A stretch of 64,000 nt of DNA, from the NCBI GenBank assembly GCA_001430745.1, contig KQ482057.1, positions 541,741 through 605,740 of the forward strand. Reading direction: 5' to 3'. Shown here piece by piece: positions 1 through 13,800 of the stretch; the first letter of the stretch is position 1, and every line of letters begins with the position of its first letter. This stretch comes from Auxenochlorella pyrenoidosa. Taxonomy: Eukaryota > Chlorophyta > Trebouxiophyceae > Chlorellales > Chlorellaceae. Both the position numbers and the translations under genes were made by a program. Under the pieces are notes generated by a model that was not told the DNA's origin, did not search any database, and was given only the letters and a program-made list of their open reading frames with translations.

Positions 1-1
1 A

Positions 2-646
2 GAACACCTACCACCGCTGGTCGTGCCTGTTGAAGTGGAGCAGTGGGTGGAGAAGCAACTTGTAGCAGCCAAGGCAGCTGCGCCACCAGCAGTACCAGCT
101 GCGCTGCTGGCCGTCACACGGCAACAGCAGCAGCAGCGGCAGCAGCAGCGCAGCGGCACTCCTAGCGTGCTGCAGAAGCGCAAGTGGCAAGCAGGCTCTC
201 CGCCCAGCTCTGCAAGCCTCCCTGCACCCGCCAGTGCTGCACCTGCGCGCAGTTGGGCAGCTGTCGTGGCCGGCAGGCCTGCAGCAGCGGCGGCAGATTT
301 CCAGCAGCCTGCAGCACCTGCCATTGGCAAAACCTCCTGGCAGCAACTGAAAGAGCAACTGGCAGCAGAGCAGCAGCAGGAGCTGGGCCTGCAGGAGCAT
401 GCGGTGCTCGCAGCCACGGACATGCTGCCGCCAGGAGGGCAGCGTATTGTTAGCAGTGTCGACAATATGCATGGCGGCATTGTGAGCGCTGACCTGAGAG
501 CACCACCGGCGGCAGCCGCAGAAGCGGCAGCAGCAGCAGCAGCAGAGCCCAGCACCAGCAGGCCGTCGCTGCTACAGCGGTTGAAGCAGGACGTCATGGC
601 AGAGCGCGCGGCCACAGAGCGGCTGGTGCGGATTGCTCTGACGTGA
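2..646 (+). CDS. 3' end of an unknown low-complexity protein (partial)
   Basis: This is the last exon, or part of it, of a plus-strand gene that begins left of the window. The frame is open from base 2 to a TGA at 644-646 (about 214 residues). The visible protein is rich in Ala, Gln and Pro. It has a Gln/Arg stretch near residue 40, a run of Ala near residue 170, and a mildly amphipathic Lys/Glu/Arg-rich C-terminus. No catalytic motif or membrane segment is visible and I do not recognise a family. It converges on the minus-strand gene ending at 869, with about 220 bp between the stops. The frame could be one exon of a larger regulatory or scaffolding protein; function is unknown. Confidence 0.5.
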   Translation, partial: EHLPPLVVPVEVEQWVEKQLVAAKAAAPPAVPAALLAVTRQQQQQRQQQRSGTPSVLQKRKWQAGSPPSSASLPAPASAAPARSWAAVVAGRPAAAAADFQQPAAPAIGKTSWQQLKEQLAAEQQQELGLQEHAVLAATDMLPPGGQRIVSSVDNMHGGIVSADLRAPPAAAAEAAAAAAAEPSTSRPSLLQRLKQDVMAERAATERLVRIALT

Positions 647-868
647 AGGTTGCCCTGTGAGCACTCCATCTGTAAGCCGCGGTATGCTCAAGCATTGTGA
701 GGGCTGCTGCATGTGCTCGAGGCCTGTGATGCACAGGACCTGGGTGCCTGCCATGACTGCTTACAGCCCGAAGGGAGGGGCAGGGCGTGTCTGCCCCTAG
801 CAGAACGGGAGGTGGACAGGCTTTTCTTCTATGCAAGCATGCAGGGGCGTCAGCTTACACCAGCGCGT

Positions 869-1630
869 TTACCCCAAACCCATCATCATCCTCATCAACT
901 CATCCACCTCTGCCTCCGGAGGCTCCTCCCGATCGAATTGGGGCGGCAGCCAGTAGACGCTCTCGGGCTCGACTGCTGCTGCAGCATCAAACGCTGCTGC
1001 CGGCTCCTCTCCTCCAGCAACGGTGCCGTTCCCAGCTGCTGTCCCAAAGTCACTGCTGCTCCAGGCTGCCACAGAAGCGCCCAGAGAGAAGCCAGGCAGG
1101 GCGCCGTGTGGGGTCAGGCTGCATGCGATGCTCGTCGTTTGTGAGAGCTGCGGGGTGACAGCGCCCAGGCTGCTGGCCGAGGCCGAGGGCGACAGCGCTT
1201 GTGCTGTGGGCGTGAGCCACCGCGACGAGCTCTCGTCGCTGCTGGCGTCGCCCTCCGCTGCGCCACCACCAGGTGCACTCCTGGCCGACTGCTCCTGTTT
1301 TAGCTCCTGCACTTGCTTGCGGGCTGCCTTGGCTGCCTGCCGGTCCTGGCGCTGCCGCTCCCTTTCCTCTCTGGCCAGCCTCTCCTGCTCGGCAGCAAAG
1401 GTACTGGCTGGCTTGGCGTGCAGCCTGGCAGCAGCAGACGGGGCTGTCACAATGGGCTCTCTGCGCTGCACCACAAAAACTGACGATGTGTGCTGCTGCT
1501 GGGGTGCCGCAGCCGGCCTTTTGGCTGCCATGGCTGGCTTGGGCGGCAGGGCAGGCTTGGCAGCTGGCTTGGCAGCTGCCTGCGAGGCGGCCGCCGCCTT
1601 GCGCGCCTTCTGCACATCTGCAGTCACCAT
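869..1630 (-). CDS. Unknown charged, Ala/Ser-rich protein (5' end unresolved)
   Basis: An open minus-strand frame runs from an ATG at 1630 to TAA at 869-871 (253 aa). It holds an Ala/Lys/Pro-rich N-terminus, a Glu/Arg/Gln-rich stretch around residues 80-110 that could form a coiled coil, a Ser-rich middle and a conserved-looking C-terminus with a Trp-Leu-Pro-Pro segment ending in MRMMMGLG. The same frame stays open upstream of the ATG to about 1716, reading a plausible protein sequence, so the true start is probably in an upstream exon. A minus-strand stretch near 2110-2240 (reading INIEFQTCERC) could be such an exon, but I could not join it. A TTACA at 855-859, the complement of the TGTAA poly(A) signal, lies just beyond the stop. 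Function not recognised. Confidence 0.5.
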   Translation of the reverse strand: MVTADVQKARKAAAASQAAAKPAAKPALPPKPAMAAKRPAAAPQQQHTSSVFVVQRREPIVTAPSAAARLHAKPASTFAAEQERLAREERERQRQDRQAAKAARKQVQELKQEQSARSAPGGGAAEGDASSDESSSRWLTPTAQALSPSASASSLGAVTPQLSQTTSIACSLTPHGALPGFSLGASVAAWSSSDFGTAAGNGTVAGGEEPAAAFDAAAAVEPESVYWLPPQFDREEPPEAEVDELMRMMMGLG

Positions 1631-1716
1631 CTCCCCATCTACATAAGGTGAGGATGAGGACTGGGCAAGGGGCCAGTCGGAGGCACATGTTGGAGCAGCG
1701 CGTGGGCTGTTGGCCC

Positions 1717-2705
1717 TTCAGTCTCTGCAGCGGCAGTGGCAGCGGCCAACATCCTGGTGGCATGGCGGCATGCAATAGATCCCAGCTTGCCCCGAACCTT
1801 GGCACACGCAGCACTTGCGCAGGCACTGCCATTTGGGCATCTACGATGGAGGGCGCACCAAACAGAAGCCGCCATGGCAGTTGTAAGTGGAGCAGCGCAG
1901 TCACTAAGCCTTGGGTCTCAGGCGGTTCTGTGCAGCGGCCCCAAGATACACACACCAGGCTGCTCTGCAATGCCTGGCGTGATCACGAACACAATGCTTG
2001 CAGCAAATAAACAAGCGGGCGCAGGGTCTCTGCTGCTGCTCACCCTGCCGTTGGTGGCAATGAGCTCATGAGGCCTGCTTGAGGCCAGGAGCAATATGGC
2101 AAAATGGGCCGGCGGGGACAGCGGGGGCCCATGCACAGCGCCAGCGCGCCGTGGCGCTCTTCAAAAACAAAACCCAATACTGTATCCACAGGACTAACCA
2201 CGCATCGTTCGCAGGTCTGGAACTCAATGTTGATCTGTGCAAGGGAAGCAGGAGTTGGGCCACTCTCCTGGTGCAAGCAGGGGCAAGGCGGCGGTCATGG
2301 CAGCAGCAGCAGCGCCGGCAGGGGTAACTGACAGTCTGCGTAAGAGTATTTCAACAGATTGAACCTACGTGCTGACATGCTGATTCTTGAGGGCCCTCAC
2401 AGCTTTCCCCACGTATACATCGCCCCACGCTGGCTGTCCTCGGCTTTCAAGCTGCTCGGTGGGTGCTCGTTGGGAACGTCTGCTTTCTGGAAGGAATCGG
2501 GCTGGTCACATCTGCGCTTTAAGTTGCTCCATCGGTAAATCCCCAGTCCAGAACTTGCCCAAAGTTCCACCATCCCCTACTTTGTTGTCCCGTCCTCAAG
2601 TCCCCTGCTGAATATGTCCACTTTCGGTCCTGCTTCTCAGACTGCTTCTCTGAGGAATCTTGACAAGGAAGCGAACTTGTGGCTGCTCTTTTTGCGGCCG
2701 CCACC
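1717..2705. other. Unresolved stretch upstream of the 869 gene and downstream of dynein
   Basis: This stretch holds the dynein 3' untranslated region (from 2705 downward) and probably the 5' part of the neighbouring minus-strand gene. A possible minus-strand exon lies near 2110-2240. I see no RNA gene, transposon or clear promoter. Confidence 0.35.
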
Positions 2706-4890
2706 TCAAAACACATCGAGAAGCAGGGCCACGCCGGCGGTGGTCCAGTGCGTCCAGGGTGCCTTGGTCTTGAGCTGCGCAGTGAAAACCTCCTCACGGA
2801 AGCGGCGCTCTGTCAGGTACACAGGGCACTGGTATAGGTTGTCCTTGGGCTCCTTCTCCGCCGGCACTGCCTTCATGAGCATCACCGGCATCTGTGTGAA
2901 CAGCTGCTTGGGCTTGCTCTCGTCCAGCATGCCCAGCTTATCGTCCCTGCGGGCAGAGGCGGAGGTGATGACCAAGATGGGGGCACGTGCTAGCAAGCGG
3001 CAGAGGCATGCTGTCGCGTCGCTCGAGGAGGCACACTTTCCTGTGTTGTGCATGACAGTGGTGAAGCACAAGGGCGAATAAGCAACAGGGTTCACTAAAC
3101 ACAGGGCATTGGCCACAGCTCGCGCTCCTCCCACCCACCAAGAGGCTCCCTCGAGCAGCAGGCCAGACACGTAGGCGCCATCCCGTGAGGGAGTGTCAAC
3201 CTGGTCCACCGTTTTCTTAGTGACCTGGAGAAGCAGCAGAGAAGCATTTGGAAGGGGTCAGGCGGCAGCCAGCCATGCACTCACATAAGCGCCGGCAAGC
3301 ACACTGCCGCATGCGCTCGGCTGTGCTGCTCTACTGCAATCTGGTGCACATGCACACACCTCGGTGACAAGCACCGTGCGATCCAGCGCCCATTCATTGC
3401 GGCGCGCCGTGGTTTGCTTGATGGCAGTCAGGAAGGACTGGGGGTTGAACAGCCTGGGCAAGTCAAGAGAAAGAAGGGGAGGCGAGCAGTTAATGCGCAG
3501 AGGGAGGCTGCAATGCATGCTTGGAAGCATCCCCAGGAGCACCCCCCTGTCTTGGCCTCCTTCGTGACTCACCCGCTGAGCCAGACACTCTTGGGCACGG
3601 TCAGGTCTGTGGTCCACTCCTGGATCTGCGCCACGCGCAGCAGCAGGTTCTGCACCCAGGAGCCCAGCGAGCGCAAACTGGGGTAGCCCACTGTGGACCA
3701 GTTCTCAGGGATGAGGTCGCCAGCCAGTGCGTGCATAAGCCGCTCCTGCAGGGAAAGGTAAGAGTTGGGGGGTCATGCAGTAAGCAGTAGCCTAGGCTTT
3801 GCAGTTCTTGTCACGCCTGAGTTTTTTAACAGGGCCACCCGGCAGGCAGGCTGCCCGTGTGTTCAGGCAGCAGGGAGCACCATCCTCCAGGCACGACAGC
3901 AAGTCTGCAACACTCGCCATGGGCTCTGTCATGGTGAGGTCGCCCTTAAGGCCCAGGTCCAGCTCCGCCAGGCTGCGGCGTATCTCGCCGAGCAGCATGT
4001 TCCAGCGCTCAGCCTCCTGGATGGCCACCCTGCATGGCTCGGGTTGCCGGGATGTGCCTGAGTGCGCGCCCGCATCAACAGCCTGTACCTGGTGGCAAGC
4101 GGTCTCCCGACCTGCATGGCACCCACACAGGCTGCACACTCACATGGTGAAGGGATGGGGCTCGTCCACGCGGGAGCGGATGTCATCCAGGTCAAAGCTG
4201 GGCGGGATGCGCTCGCTTAACATCTCAAGCACCTGCCGCGCCTGCTCCTCTACAGACAACTGCTCCTCGCTGCCCGCCTCGTGGGGCTGCAGGGGCAGAA
4301 AGGAAAGCCAGGATTGTGATGCCATCAAGCAGTGGTAGTCAGCAACAGCCACACTTGCTCCTTTTTCAAATCTTGTCTATACCTCATCACGGCAAGCAGC
4401 GGTGCGGACCTGCAACGCCTGCAGGTTGCTGCAGAATGCAGCGGCCTCGCGCAGCTTGAACCCAATCTCAGCGTTGGGGTGGAGCCCAAAGGCCACGGCC
4501 GACTCGGCAGGCATGTTGTCCTCGATGTACTCCAGCACCTACAGGCGGGGAGGCCCTCACACTGGGTGCTGTCACAAGTGCAGTCCCATTGAAGGTGTTC
4601 TGCAAAGTGCTCTGTCTCACTTTGACAAGCTTTCCAACATTGACAAGCCTCCTGCCCCCCAAACTCATGCTAGCCGGCGTGCTTCCTAGCAAGCTGTTCC
4701 GCACCCCAACCTGTGGGTGCAGCATCGTGGGCGGCGGCAGGTAGAAGCCAGGGAACAGCTGGATGCCCTCCAGCAGGCTCTCGTTGAAGTATTTGGCCAG
4801 GTAGGCGTTGGCCAGGCGCCGGTCCCAGTCCTCTACAATGTGCCCGCCATACATGATTTCCCCAAACAAGTAACGCAGGTCGTCCCAGGG
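2706..4890 (-). other. Dynein C-terminal domain and last exons
   Basis: The final exons encode the helical and beta-barrel C-terminal domain after AAA6. They include [15 protein letters not shown] (about 4855-4800), a W/L-rich segment ending VPKSVWLSG (about 3590) and FNPQSFLTA (about 3450). The Trp codon after EGAS is split by an intron (about 3145 to 2970) and rejoins as WDDKLGML. The protein ends VALLLDVF. Presence of this complete domain, as in axonemal heavy chains, shows the gene is not truncated. Confidence 0.85.
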
Positions 4891-7800
4891 AACCTGTCAG
4901 CGAAGAGGCACACGGCAAGGTGCCAGGTGGTTGGGGCCATGTCTTCTTGAGTGCATGACTGTGGACGCAATGTTTACGGCAGGCATAAAATCCTGTCCTT
5001 CTTTTCTCACAACCACCTTCCAGCTGACCTTGCTCGAGTTGTCCAGGTAGTTGGCTGCCAGCTGGCCGCAGTTGAGCAGATCCCCGGTGTTGCTGCAAGA
5101 GGGGTCAGGGTGCGTGTGTCATTTTCCAGCAGATCAAACCTTGAGTGATTAGCCCAGCATAGGTGCGAGTTCAGCCAGGGCCATCACTTCATGCCCCCCT
5201 GCTGCCCTCGTGCGCTCACAATGGGTAGCTCATGTTCCATCCAATGCCGCTGCGCGCGCCTGGCAGGTTGCCCACACCAAACTTCTTGCGCTCTAGCAAC
5301 GCCGCGTGGAAGAAGGAGAGGGCAAAGATGATCGACCTGCACATGAGCACCGGGCACAGACATGCATCAACACAGGGTTGTCCCTGGGTTATGTGATAGA
5401 AACTGGCTGAACTCAACAGCTGGGGAAGTGGTGGACCGTAGACAAGCAGCAAATGGGTGCTTAATGGGCAGACATTGAATGAAATCGTGTTTTCCCCTTG
5501 CCTGAACTCGGACTGCTTGGCGCAGCTCTCCATGATCTCCTCGCTGAAATTGCCGTAGGCACGCAGTAGGTTTGCCTTCAAGCCCTCTGGTGGCTCATTG
5601 GTGAGCTTGACCGAGGCCTGCAGGATGGAGATGGGCAGCGCCCGCTCCAGCGTTGGCGGCGGCTCTGCCGAAAGGAACAGCCTGCAGCAGCAAACAGGCA
5701 AGGGGGGTCAAACCGAGGGCGATCACACGGCATGGTGATTAGGCAGCAGGCAGACTGAGCAGTGCAAGCGATACTTAATTACCCACGCTTCAGCTTGCCT
5801 GAATTCGGGGTGAGCCCCGTCGGCCAGCTTATCGACGCGCTTTTCCAGTGGGCCGCTGGTCCAGTCGATGGTCAGGTGAATATTTTGCAGCAGCACCCAT
5901 CCGCCATTTTTGTGTGCATGGGCCAGCCTGCTCATGGCGATAGCTTCCTGCAGGAACAAGGGAAGACGGGGTGCGCACGCATCCAGCCTAGGAAGGATGT
6001 TCAATTGTACGCACATTGCAGTTCACCAGCAAGCAAAGCATTCAACACCGGAGCCAGCAAAGATCGAGCATGCTTAACAAGGTGACAGCATCGCACTGAT
6101 CTCCCTTCACTCACCTGGCCCTGGCCCAGCGACACGCTGAAGTATTTGCCATTCTCCTGTGAAAAGCCCAGCTTCTGGCCGAGCGCCTCCACACTGGCCG
6201 CCACATCCACGCCAGGGGACAGGAAGACAAAGATGGGTGTGCCCGGACCAGCATCCTACATCGAGGCATCGGAGGCAGGGAATGCATGCAGCAAAAGACA
6301 AATGTTGGCAAAGCGACACTGGCTCTGCTGTGCTCAGCTTGAATATAAACTAGCAGGATGGCGGTTATGCCATGGCAAGTCTACTCACAGTAAATGAGCG
6401 CTCCAGATTGTACGGCTGACTGGTGACATAATCCTTGCCCAGCATATTGGCCACAAACATGGACATGGCGGCGGTGAGGCGGTCTGGGCGCAGCGCGTGG
6501 AACAGCAGCAGCCGGTCAAACTCGGGCATGCGCTTCCAGTCGCCTGCAAGCAACGGTAAAGCCAGCAGGGGAACTCTGCACGAGCAGCCCAGGCACGCTG
6601 CTCGTAGGCGCACCCTGTCCTCAATAGCAACAGCCCAGGTGCCCTGTGAGTTGTAGAGAACACCAGCAGGTGCTTGCTCCTCACCTGGCAGAGGCTCCAC
6701 CTCTGGGCGTGGCATCTCTAGCCATTCCTTCCATCGCTTGCTGCTGCTAACCAGGTCCTCAGGCAGGGCATGATAGTCGCTGATCTCCTTGAGCGCCAGC
6801 ACAGACTGCCAGCTGGAGATGGAAAGCCAGTCGGACACCGGGTTGGCAGGGCCAATGACCTGCAAGTGGGAACATGGCTGAGTTGAAGTACTTTTGTGCA
6901 ACATTGAACCTGCAGTGACAAGCCATGCAGAAGCATGCCAGCAAGGGAGCAAACCAATGGGTTCGCCTCAGGTTCATACCCGCGGGCCCTTCAGAAGGTA
7001 GTCAAACTTCTCATGGCTGAGGTCACCCTTCCTCTTCAGCACACGCATGCACAGTTGGGTGGCCACCAACAGCTTGTGGCGCTCAAACAGGCCTGCAGAA
7101 CGGGAGGCAAGTGGCCATCAGTCCGGTCTGCTACTGCGAGCCAGCAAGCATGCCCAAACAAAGAAACGTTTGGTAAATCCCTTCCATGTCGCCCCTCTAT
7201 CAACTTGCCTTGGCTGACGTACTGGAACAGTTGCAGGGTGATGTGGCAGACAAGCAGCTTGACGCGCTCTGGCACTTCCAGTTCGCTGCCCAGCCGCTTG
7301 TCGTCTGGCACCTTGAACTCGTCATGCCCGCCGGGCGTCTGATCCTGCAGAATTCAGCATGGTAATCCGTCAGGAGTATGTGCCAGGGGCGTGCGTCAGC
7401 CACCGAGCAAAGGCAATGCGATGCATCAATCTATTGAGAGGCCGTTAGGCAGCACACCAGGTGACCTCCACCCATTTGCTTCCTGCCCTTCACAGTCCTC
7501 TCCTCACCATGGCCTTGCTCATGATGCGCACAAAGTTGGCCATGGAGTAATGGTAGACGCGGTCCAGTGCGCTGAGCGAGTCCACCAGGAAGTAGACCAG
7601 CGAGCCGCGCTGCGCTACAGGGCGGTACACCTCGCGCGCCTTGCTGATGCTCACCTCCGTCTCCTGCAGGTGTGCAAAAAGTTCGGCATGCTTATTCCAT
7701 CAAGGAGGCAAACTGCTGACTGAGCAAGCGAGAGGCAATGCCCTGCTGACATGAACACAGTACTCGCCTTGGCCTGCTTTACTTTCTGCGCAATCTCCAA

Positions 7801-10800
7801 TGCGGTGCGCTTGGTCTCCTCCAGGCCCTCAATGAGAGGGATATCATCCAGAATGTCTCCCTGTTTGGGCGTTGAAGAACACACCTCAATAGAATGCCAG
7901 AACAGTAACAGGAGCGGTGCTTTTTTTCAACCTGGTGCCGCAGCCTCTCTCGTTTCCACACACCGCACCACCAACCTGGGAGGCCGCCAGGCGAGCCAGC
8001 AGGTTGTCCTCCAGCTGCTTGAGGGAGATTGTATATTCGGCCAGCTGGCGCACCAGCTGCATCGCGCTCTCCTGCAGGTCTGATCGCTCATGATCCACCA
8101 CCTGCACAGAGCCGCGGACCAGTGGTTCATGGAGCGCAAAGGGGTCTGACTCACGAACCGCCTGCTGGTGCTAATCTGCTTTGCACCCCAGAGCTGTATG
8201 GTGCTGGATGAGACCTCACCAGTGCCAGTAGCTGATCCTCTAAGCCCTTCTCCGTTACGCAGAAGTTGACCAGTGTGGTCTGCGCAGCCACCTCTGCATG
8301 CATGACAGAATTGGGCATGCCTGGCTGTTGACAAGCAGGGTGGCCACACAGGCCCGGGGGGCACGCAATCACCTCAATTGTAATCTACTGTCAATATATC
8401 CTGTATCCTCCAAAGTTTACTGTGCTCCACTTGCCAGGTCGATAGTGCGGGTTGCTAATCTTGGTCTGCAGGTAGAGGCGGAAGCGCGGATCATACTCCA
8501 CCTCGGCGTCGCCAATCTTGAGCACCAGGGCGCGGCCACGCTTCATGATCTGCAGCAGGGGGGGGCGACGATTCAATGCGTGATTGGGTTGTGCCCAAGC
8601 CACCTTTCCTCATGCACACGGCTGAGTCGCCTTTACTGCCACCCTGCCGCTATGCATGCACGGGCTGGCCAGCCTGACTGGCCTTCTTCTGGATCACAGG
8701 GTCCAACACCGGGTCAAGGTCCTCTGGGCAGTTCTCAATCAAGAGCGGCAGCCCATTTTCAATGCAGTGGATGACCTGCAGAGGAGAGATCGCAGGAGTG
8801 TCAGACCGTGACCATTGCTGGCTCTGTGGACTTTACGTGTAATTAATTGATTGATTGTCTGCCTTACAGCAGAGGTGAAACGTTGCAGCGGCTCACTGTG
8901 TCTAGGTATTTGGGTTGACTCTGCTGGGTGATGCGCAGGCCGTTGGGCTCCTCACGCCTTATCACCCACTTGATGCCCTACATGGTGGCAAGGCAAGCGG
9001 AAAGGTCAAGAGTGATGCAGTGTCTCCAGACTGCCCGACCACCCCACAACCGCTGCCACTGCCGACCCCAGCTTGCCTGCAGCTGCGGGTCAATGAGCAG
9101 TGGCCAGCGCGCGCTCGAGGTGACAATCGCGCCATTTTCCACTGACAGCAAATCGGTGGGCAGGCCTTCATTTGCCCACGAAGCCTGTTAACAGGGTGGC
9201 AAGAACGCGAGGAAGACCATTAATGCATTTCATTTCAAACTGAACAACACAACTCATCTGCACAGAAGCAGTGCAGCCAGCAAAGCAAACACTCATTTCT
9301 CCTTCCTACCCACCTTGGTGGAGTCATCGGTCAGCATGTCAAGAGGGTCAATGTCACTGGAATGTGGAATGTTGCGCTCCTTGATGTCAGGCAGCCACTC
9401 CTCCTGCAGGGTTGAGGACCAAGTCTGATTTTCAAAACAGCTGCACACCACAGGCAAGGTTAGATGCATATTGACATATGCATGCAAGGCAATGCGAATC
9501 GTGAAAGCAACGCGAGCCCATCAGTCAAGCATATCCCTGCTGCTGCTTGCCTGTGCGAGCTCCTGCCGCAGCTCGGCATTGAAGGCGCCGGCATACGTGA
9601 CAAATGCAGAGCTGATCAGCACATTGCCAACTAGGTTGCCCTCTGTGGCCGCCATTTGCTGTATGCTCTCCGTCCAGCGCGCGTACTCGCTCGCCAAGCC
9701 AGTGATTAACCGCTGCGCGAGCGCGGCCTTGTTGGCTGTGCGCTCGGCCTGCAGGGCAGAGCAGAAAAGTAACGGGACCATGAGCCAGACCTTGACTATT
9801 GAGCAGGCAAGCCAGGCCGACAACCTTTGGAGGCCCGTCGGCCTTTCTGGCTATCACGAAGCAATTGCGAGAGCACGAATTGAGCGTGAAGACAGCTAAA
9901 TTCCTCACAGCTGCAACTGCGGCATTCTTGTCTTCGGTGGCCCTCATGAGGTTCTCCTCCAGTGCCGCCACGCGGTCCTGCAAATCCTTCACGCGTGCCC
10001 GGATGCCGCTCAGCTTCTTGTTTGCACCGTCAAGGCGCTTGTTGGCATCAGCCAGAGCAGCACGCTTGGGTGCAACGACCTGCAAGGGAGGGGGGAATGT
10101 GAGGTGGCTTGCATGAGGCCCGCCTGTCTGCATGTCTTGTACCTGGCTGCCTGCCTGTAGCTCCTTGGAGGGGCTTAAGTACCAGCAAAGGGAGGATCTG
10201 CTCAGCCACAGCCTACCTAACCAATTGAAAATGTGCCATTGCTCAGACAAACCCACCTGGTAGATGCGGAAGTACTTGCAAATGTTGATAACCCAGGCAC
10301 ACAGGCCGGCAGCAGCCGAAGACTTAGTGCGGATGTAGTCGGGGCGGAAGTTGGGGTTTGAGATATAGTCCCTCTCCACACGGTCAACGCACACCACTGC
10401 ACAAAAAATTGCCAGGGAAGGAGAGCCGTTGAGTGTTGCAAAAGATGCAAATCAATTGAGATCACAAGATTTCAGGCAAACTTGTGTGTTCTCAAACTGC
10501 GTCCACCCACACACACCTGGAATGTTGTCCTTGTCAAAGTTCAAAAGAGACTTGAGGAAGGCATCCACATTGCCCATGAACTTTTTGCCGGCGTTCCAGC
10601 TGCACACAAGTGCACGTTTGCAAGGTCAGCAAGATGGGCTTGGTGAGAGCTTGAGTTGCTTGGCCGAGCAGCTGTGTTGTACGCAGCCAGCGGCAAATTT
10701 GCCGACACCCAATCTGCAGTGGTACTGACCTGAGGTCCTTGGGAATATTTCCACCGCTGGCGCAGAGCACCATGCAGGCTGCCAGCACTTGCACAATCTC

Positions 10801-13800
10801 GGCCGCAGGCGAGCCAAAGGACTTGAGCTCCCCCAGCGAAGACTTGTCCAGCGAGTTGAGTGCCGCTTCTGCTTCTTGTATGATTGGCTCCGCGGCTGCC
10901 AGGTCCCGCGAGCACTCATCTGCAGCCCCATTAGGTGTGCAGCATAAAGCATGTGGGTTAAAGGTGCAGGCAGGTGAGGCATAGATGTGAGCTGCCTCAG
11001 ACAAGAGCAAAAACGTAGACGTCAGGGCTTTTACCTTGGAAGGCAGTAACCTCTGCCTGCAGCGCAGCTGCAGCCTCTTCGTCCTCGCGGCCCTTCTCCA
11101 CCTCCTCGTCCACCTTGGCTTTCTCCTGACCAATTGACTCAATCAGAGCCTGCACATCAAAGTTGGTCAGCTTGGCAGGGCAGTGATGAGAGAAGTCCAC
11201 GGCGGGGTGTGTGCGCTGTGAAGCACCCTGCAGTGGCTCAGCTTTCACCTGTGTTGCTTGCTTCTTCTCTTCGACAATGATGGTCTCCTCCTCCAGATTC
11301 TTTTGCAAGTCCTCCACAGCACGTGAGGCCTGCAAAATATTGGAATGGATACGAGGTGACAACCTACGTTTTTCAGTGCAGTCGCCTCACCCATCCACTC
11401 GATGCACCTCCCTGTGCCTTCTAGCTCTCCTTAGGCCGCCCTGCACACCCACCGAGGTGATCTTGTCTACACCGCTCTCTAGCCGCTGCTTGGCCTGCAT
11501 GAGCTCGCTGCGCTTCTGTGTGAGAAGTTGCTTGTACAGGGAGATGAACTCCAGGTAGCTCTTTGGGGTGGTATAGTTGAAACGCCGGAACACGTCAAAG
11601 TACCTGCGCATGGCAAGGAGAAGCGGGTCACGGTCGCTGGTGCAAATGGGCAGATATTGTGGCAGGCCCGGCAGTCTGCAGATCGGGTTGGGCAGGCACT
11701 GCAAAACAGGCTGTTGGGCAGTCGGCCAGGCAGAAGTCAGGCAGGAAGGGGGTGGGTGGAGGGTCCCGTGCAGCCAGGCCAGCGGGTTGTGAGCTCACTT
11801 GCGGCTGGCCGCCGTCACTGACTGGTGTGCAAAGGCCATGTGCTGTGCCACGCCCTCGCGCAGCTCATCCGACATGTCAGGCACATCAGATAAGAAGCGG
11901 CGAGCCACGCTGACCAGTGCCTCCTGGGGCCAAGAATGGAACCTTCACAACAAGAGGGCACAAATTAATTGCAGTCTTGATGGGCCGTTTCTGCCCTTGG
12001 TGAGCTGTTTCCGCCCTTGGTTTGCGAGGTGAAACCAAGCTCGATCCTGCATCCAGTACAGCACACTGCACCCCATCCCAAGTTCCCTTCCTCACCAGTC
12101 GAAAACCGTGCAGTTGACCAGAGCGGGGAATTGGCGGGCACGCACGCGGAAGGAGTCGCCCACCGGGCTGAAGCACAGCACCACGTGAAGGTTCTTGCGT
12201 ACGCGCTCAATGAAAAACTGCCAGCAATTCTCTGGGGTGTCCACCAGGCCAGATGCCTTGACCTCGTTTCGTACCTGTGCCGCAGGAGAAAATGTGCGTG
12301 AGTGCACTTTTCAGCTCTTCATTTTCAATTGCAGCAGATAGATAGATACGAGACTCTTCCACTTTGCCTCGCAGCCCCTCCTCCTGACACCCACCGCGTT
12401 GATGAAGTTGTCTTTGTCCTCCTGTGTGCAGAGGTCAGGGATGTCGCCATTGGCCAGCAGGTCGTTGATGTACACCAAGAAATTTTCCTTGACGATTTGA
12501 TTGTCTGTCATCAGGAACACAACAGGAACGCCCTTAGCGCCCGCCTTCTGGTACAGCATCAACAGGTCCTGCAGCGGTGTACGTGGGGGAGCAAATAAGC
12601 ATGTGTGCAGACCAGCTAACATTTCCTGGTGCAAAACACACAACGAGCGGACTGTTTCGAGATGGCATGCCACTTTCCCCACGCACCGCGCGGAACTCAT
12701 TCATGCCATATGTAGAGGTGACAGCAATTTGAAATACGTCATAGCCACAAATGAAGGCGGCTAGACGTGCCAGCGACTGCTTGCCTGCAGGTACAGAAAA
12801 CACAACAAGTGTGCATATCAAACCAAAAATACGGTGCACCTTGCAATTGACCGCCAGGATCGGCCACTCGATCCCCATCGCGCCTGCTCTCTTACCAGAG
12901 CCGCCCACACCGACCAGCATGGCATGGCCGCGTGGCATATCCAGAATGCGGGCGATGCGCGACACGTGCTCCATTGCCTGCTCAAATAGCACCAGGTCCA
13001 TGACTGCAGGCCAAGGCAGCTCGGCCAGAAGGTGGGCAGTAGCAGAGTGGCGTTGCATGGCAGAGGGGCACGCAGTTCTGCAGGGCTGGCAGAATATGAA
13101 TGCAGGTGAGGGTTTGAAGCCAGGCTTAAAGACCAGGCTTGCCGGCATTGCTGTCGTTGTACTCGGCAAGCTTCTCCTCCAGCGCCTTTTTTAGCGCTTC
13201 ACTGGAAGGTGCGCAGGCGTACAGCGGCAGCTCATTGGCATCACGAAGCATAAAGCTGTTGAAAATCAGCGGGGAGGCCTGGATGTCGGCCTGCACGGGC
13301 AACAACACACCGCAATCATGGAATGGGCTAAGAAGCTAACGGGTTGGCTGCAGGCGAGCTGCGCAATAGGCGACGCGAACAGCATGGCGGGCATGCCTCG
13401 CAACCGGAAACCTAGCACCCAACGCCCAGCACCCAACCCTGCAGCAGAAAAGTTCTCACCAAAGGCAGGTCGGCAAAATGCTTGCGAACCGTAGCCTCTT
13501 TGAACTCTTCAAACTTGAGCATGTCAGCCTCGGTGACAAGGCGGTCGCGCAGCACGCGCTCGCTCTCATACACCCAGAGCCGCACCACCTGCGGACGGTG
13601 GCAGAGGGAGCAACTGCGGGCTCGGCAGCAAAAGGCAGCACCGGTGGAATCCAAGAGGGCGAACATCATATTCAAGCAAAAAGACACTGAGTGTGGCACA
13701 GACACTGTGGGCTGCCGACCTGCAGCGGCTGCTTGAAGCCGTCCGCCGTCATGCGGCACAGGCCCTGCGTGATGTTGGTCAGCTCCCGCAGGTTGAACTG

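Noticed and set aside
2079..2331. Plus-strand short frames upstream of the 869 gene
   Set aside because: No family, no splice partner and no conserved look; the minus strand gives a more protein-like reading here.
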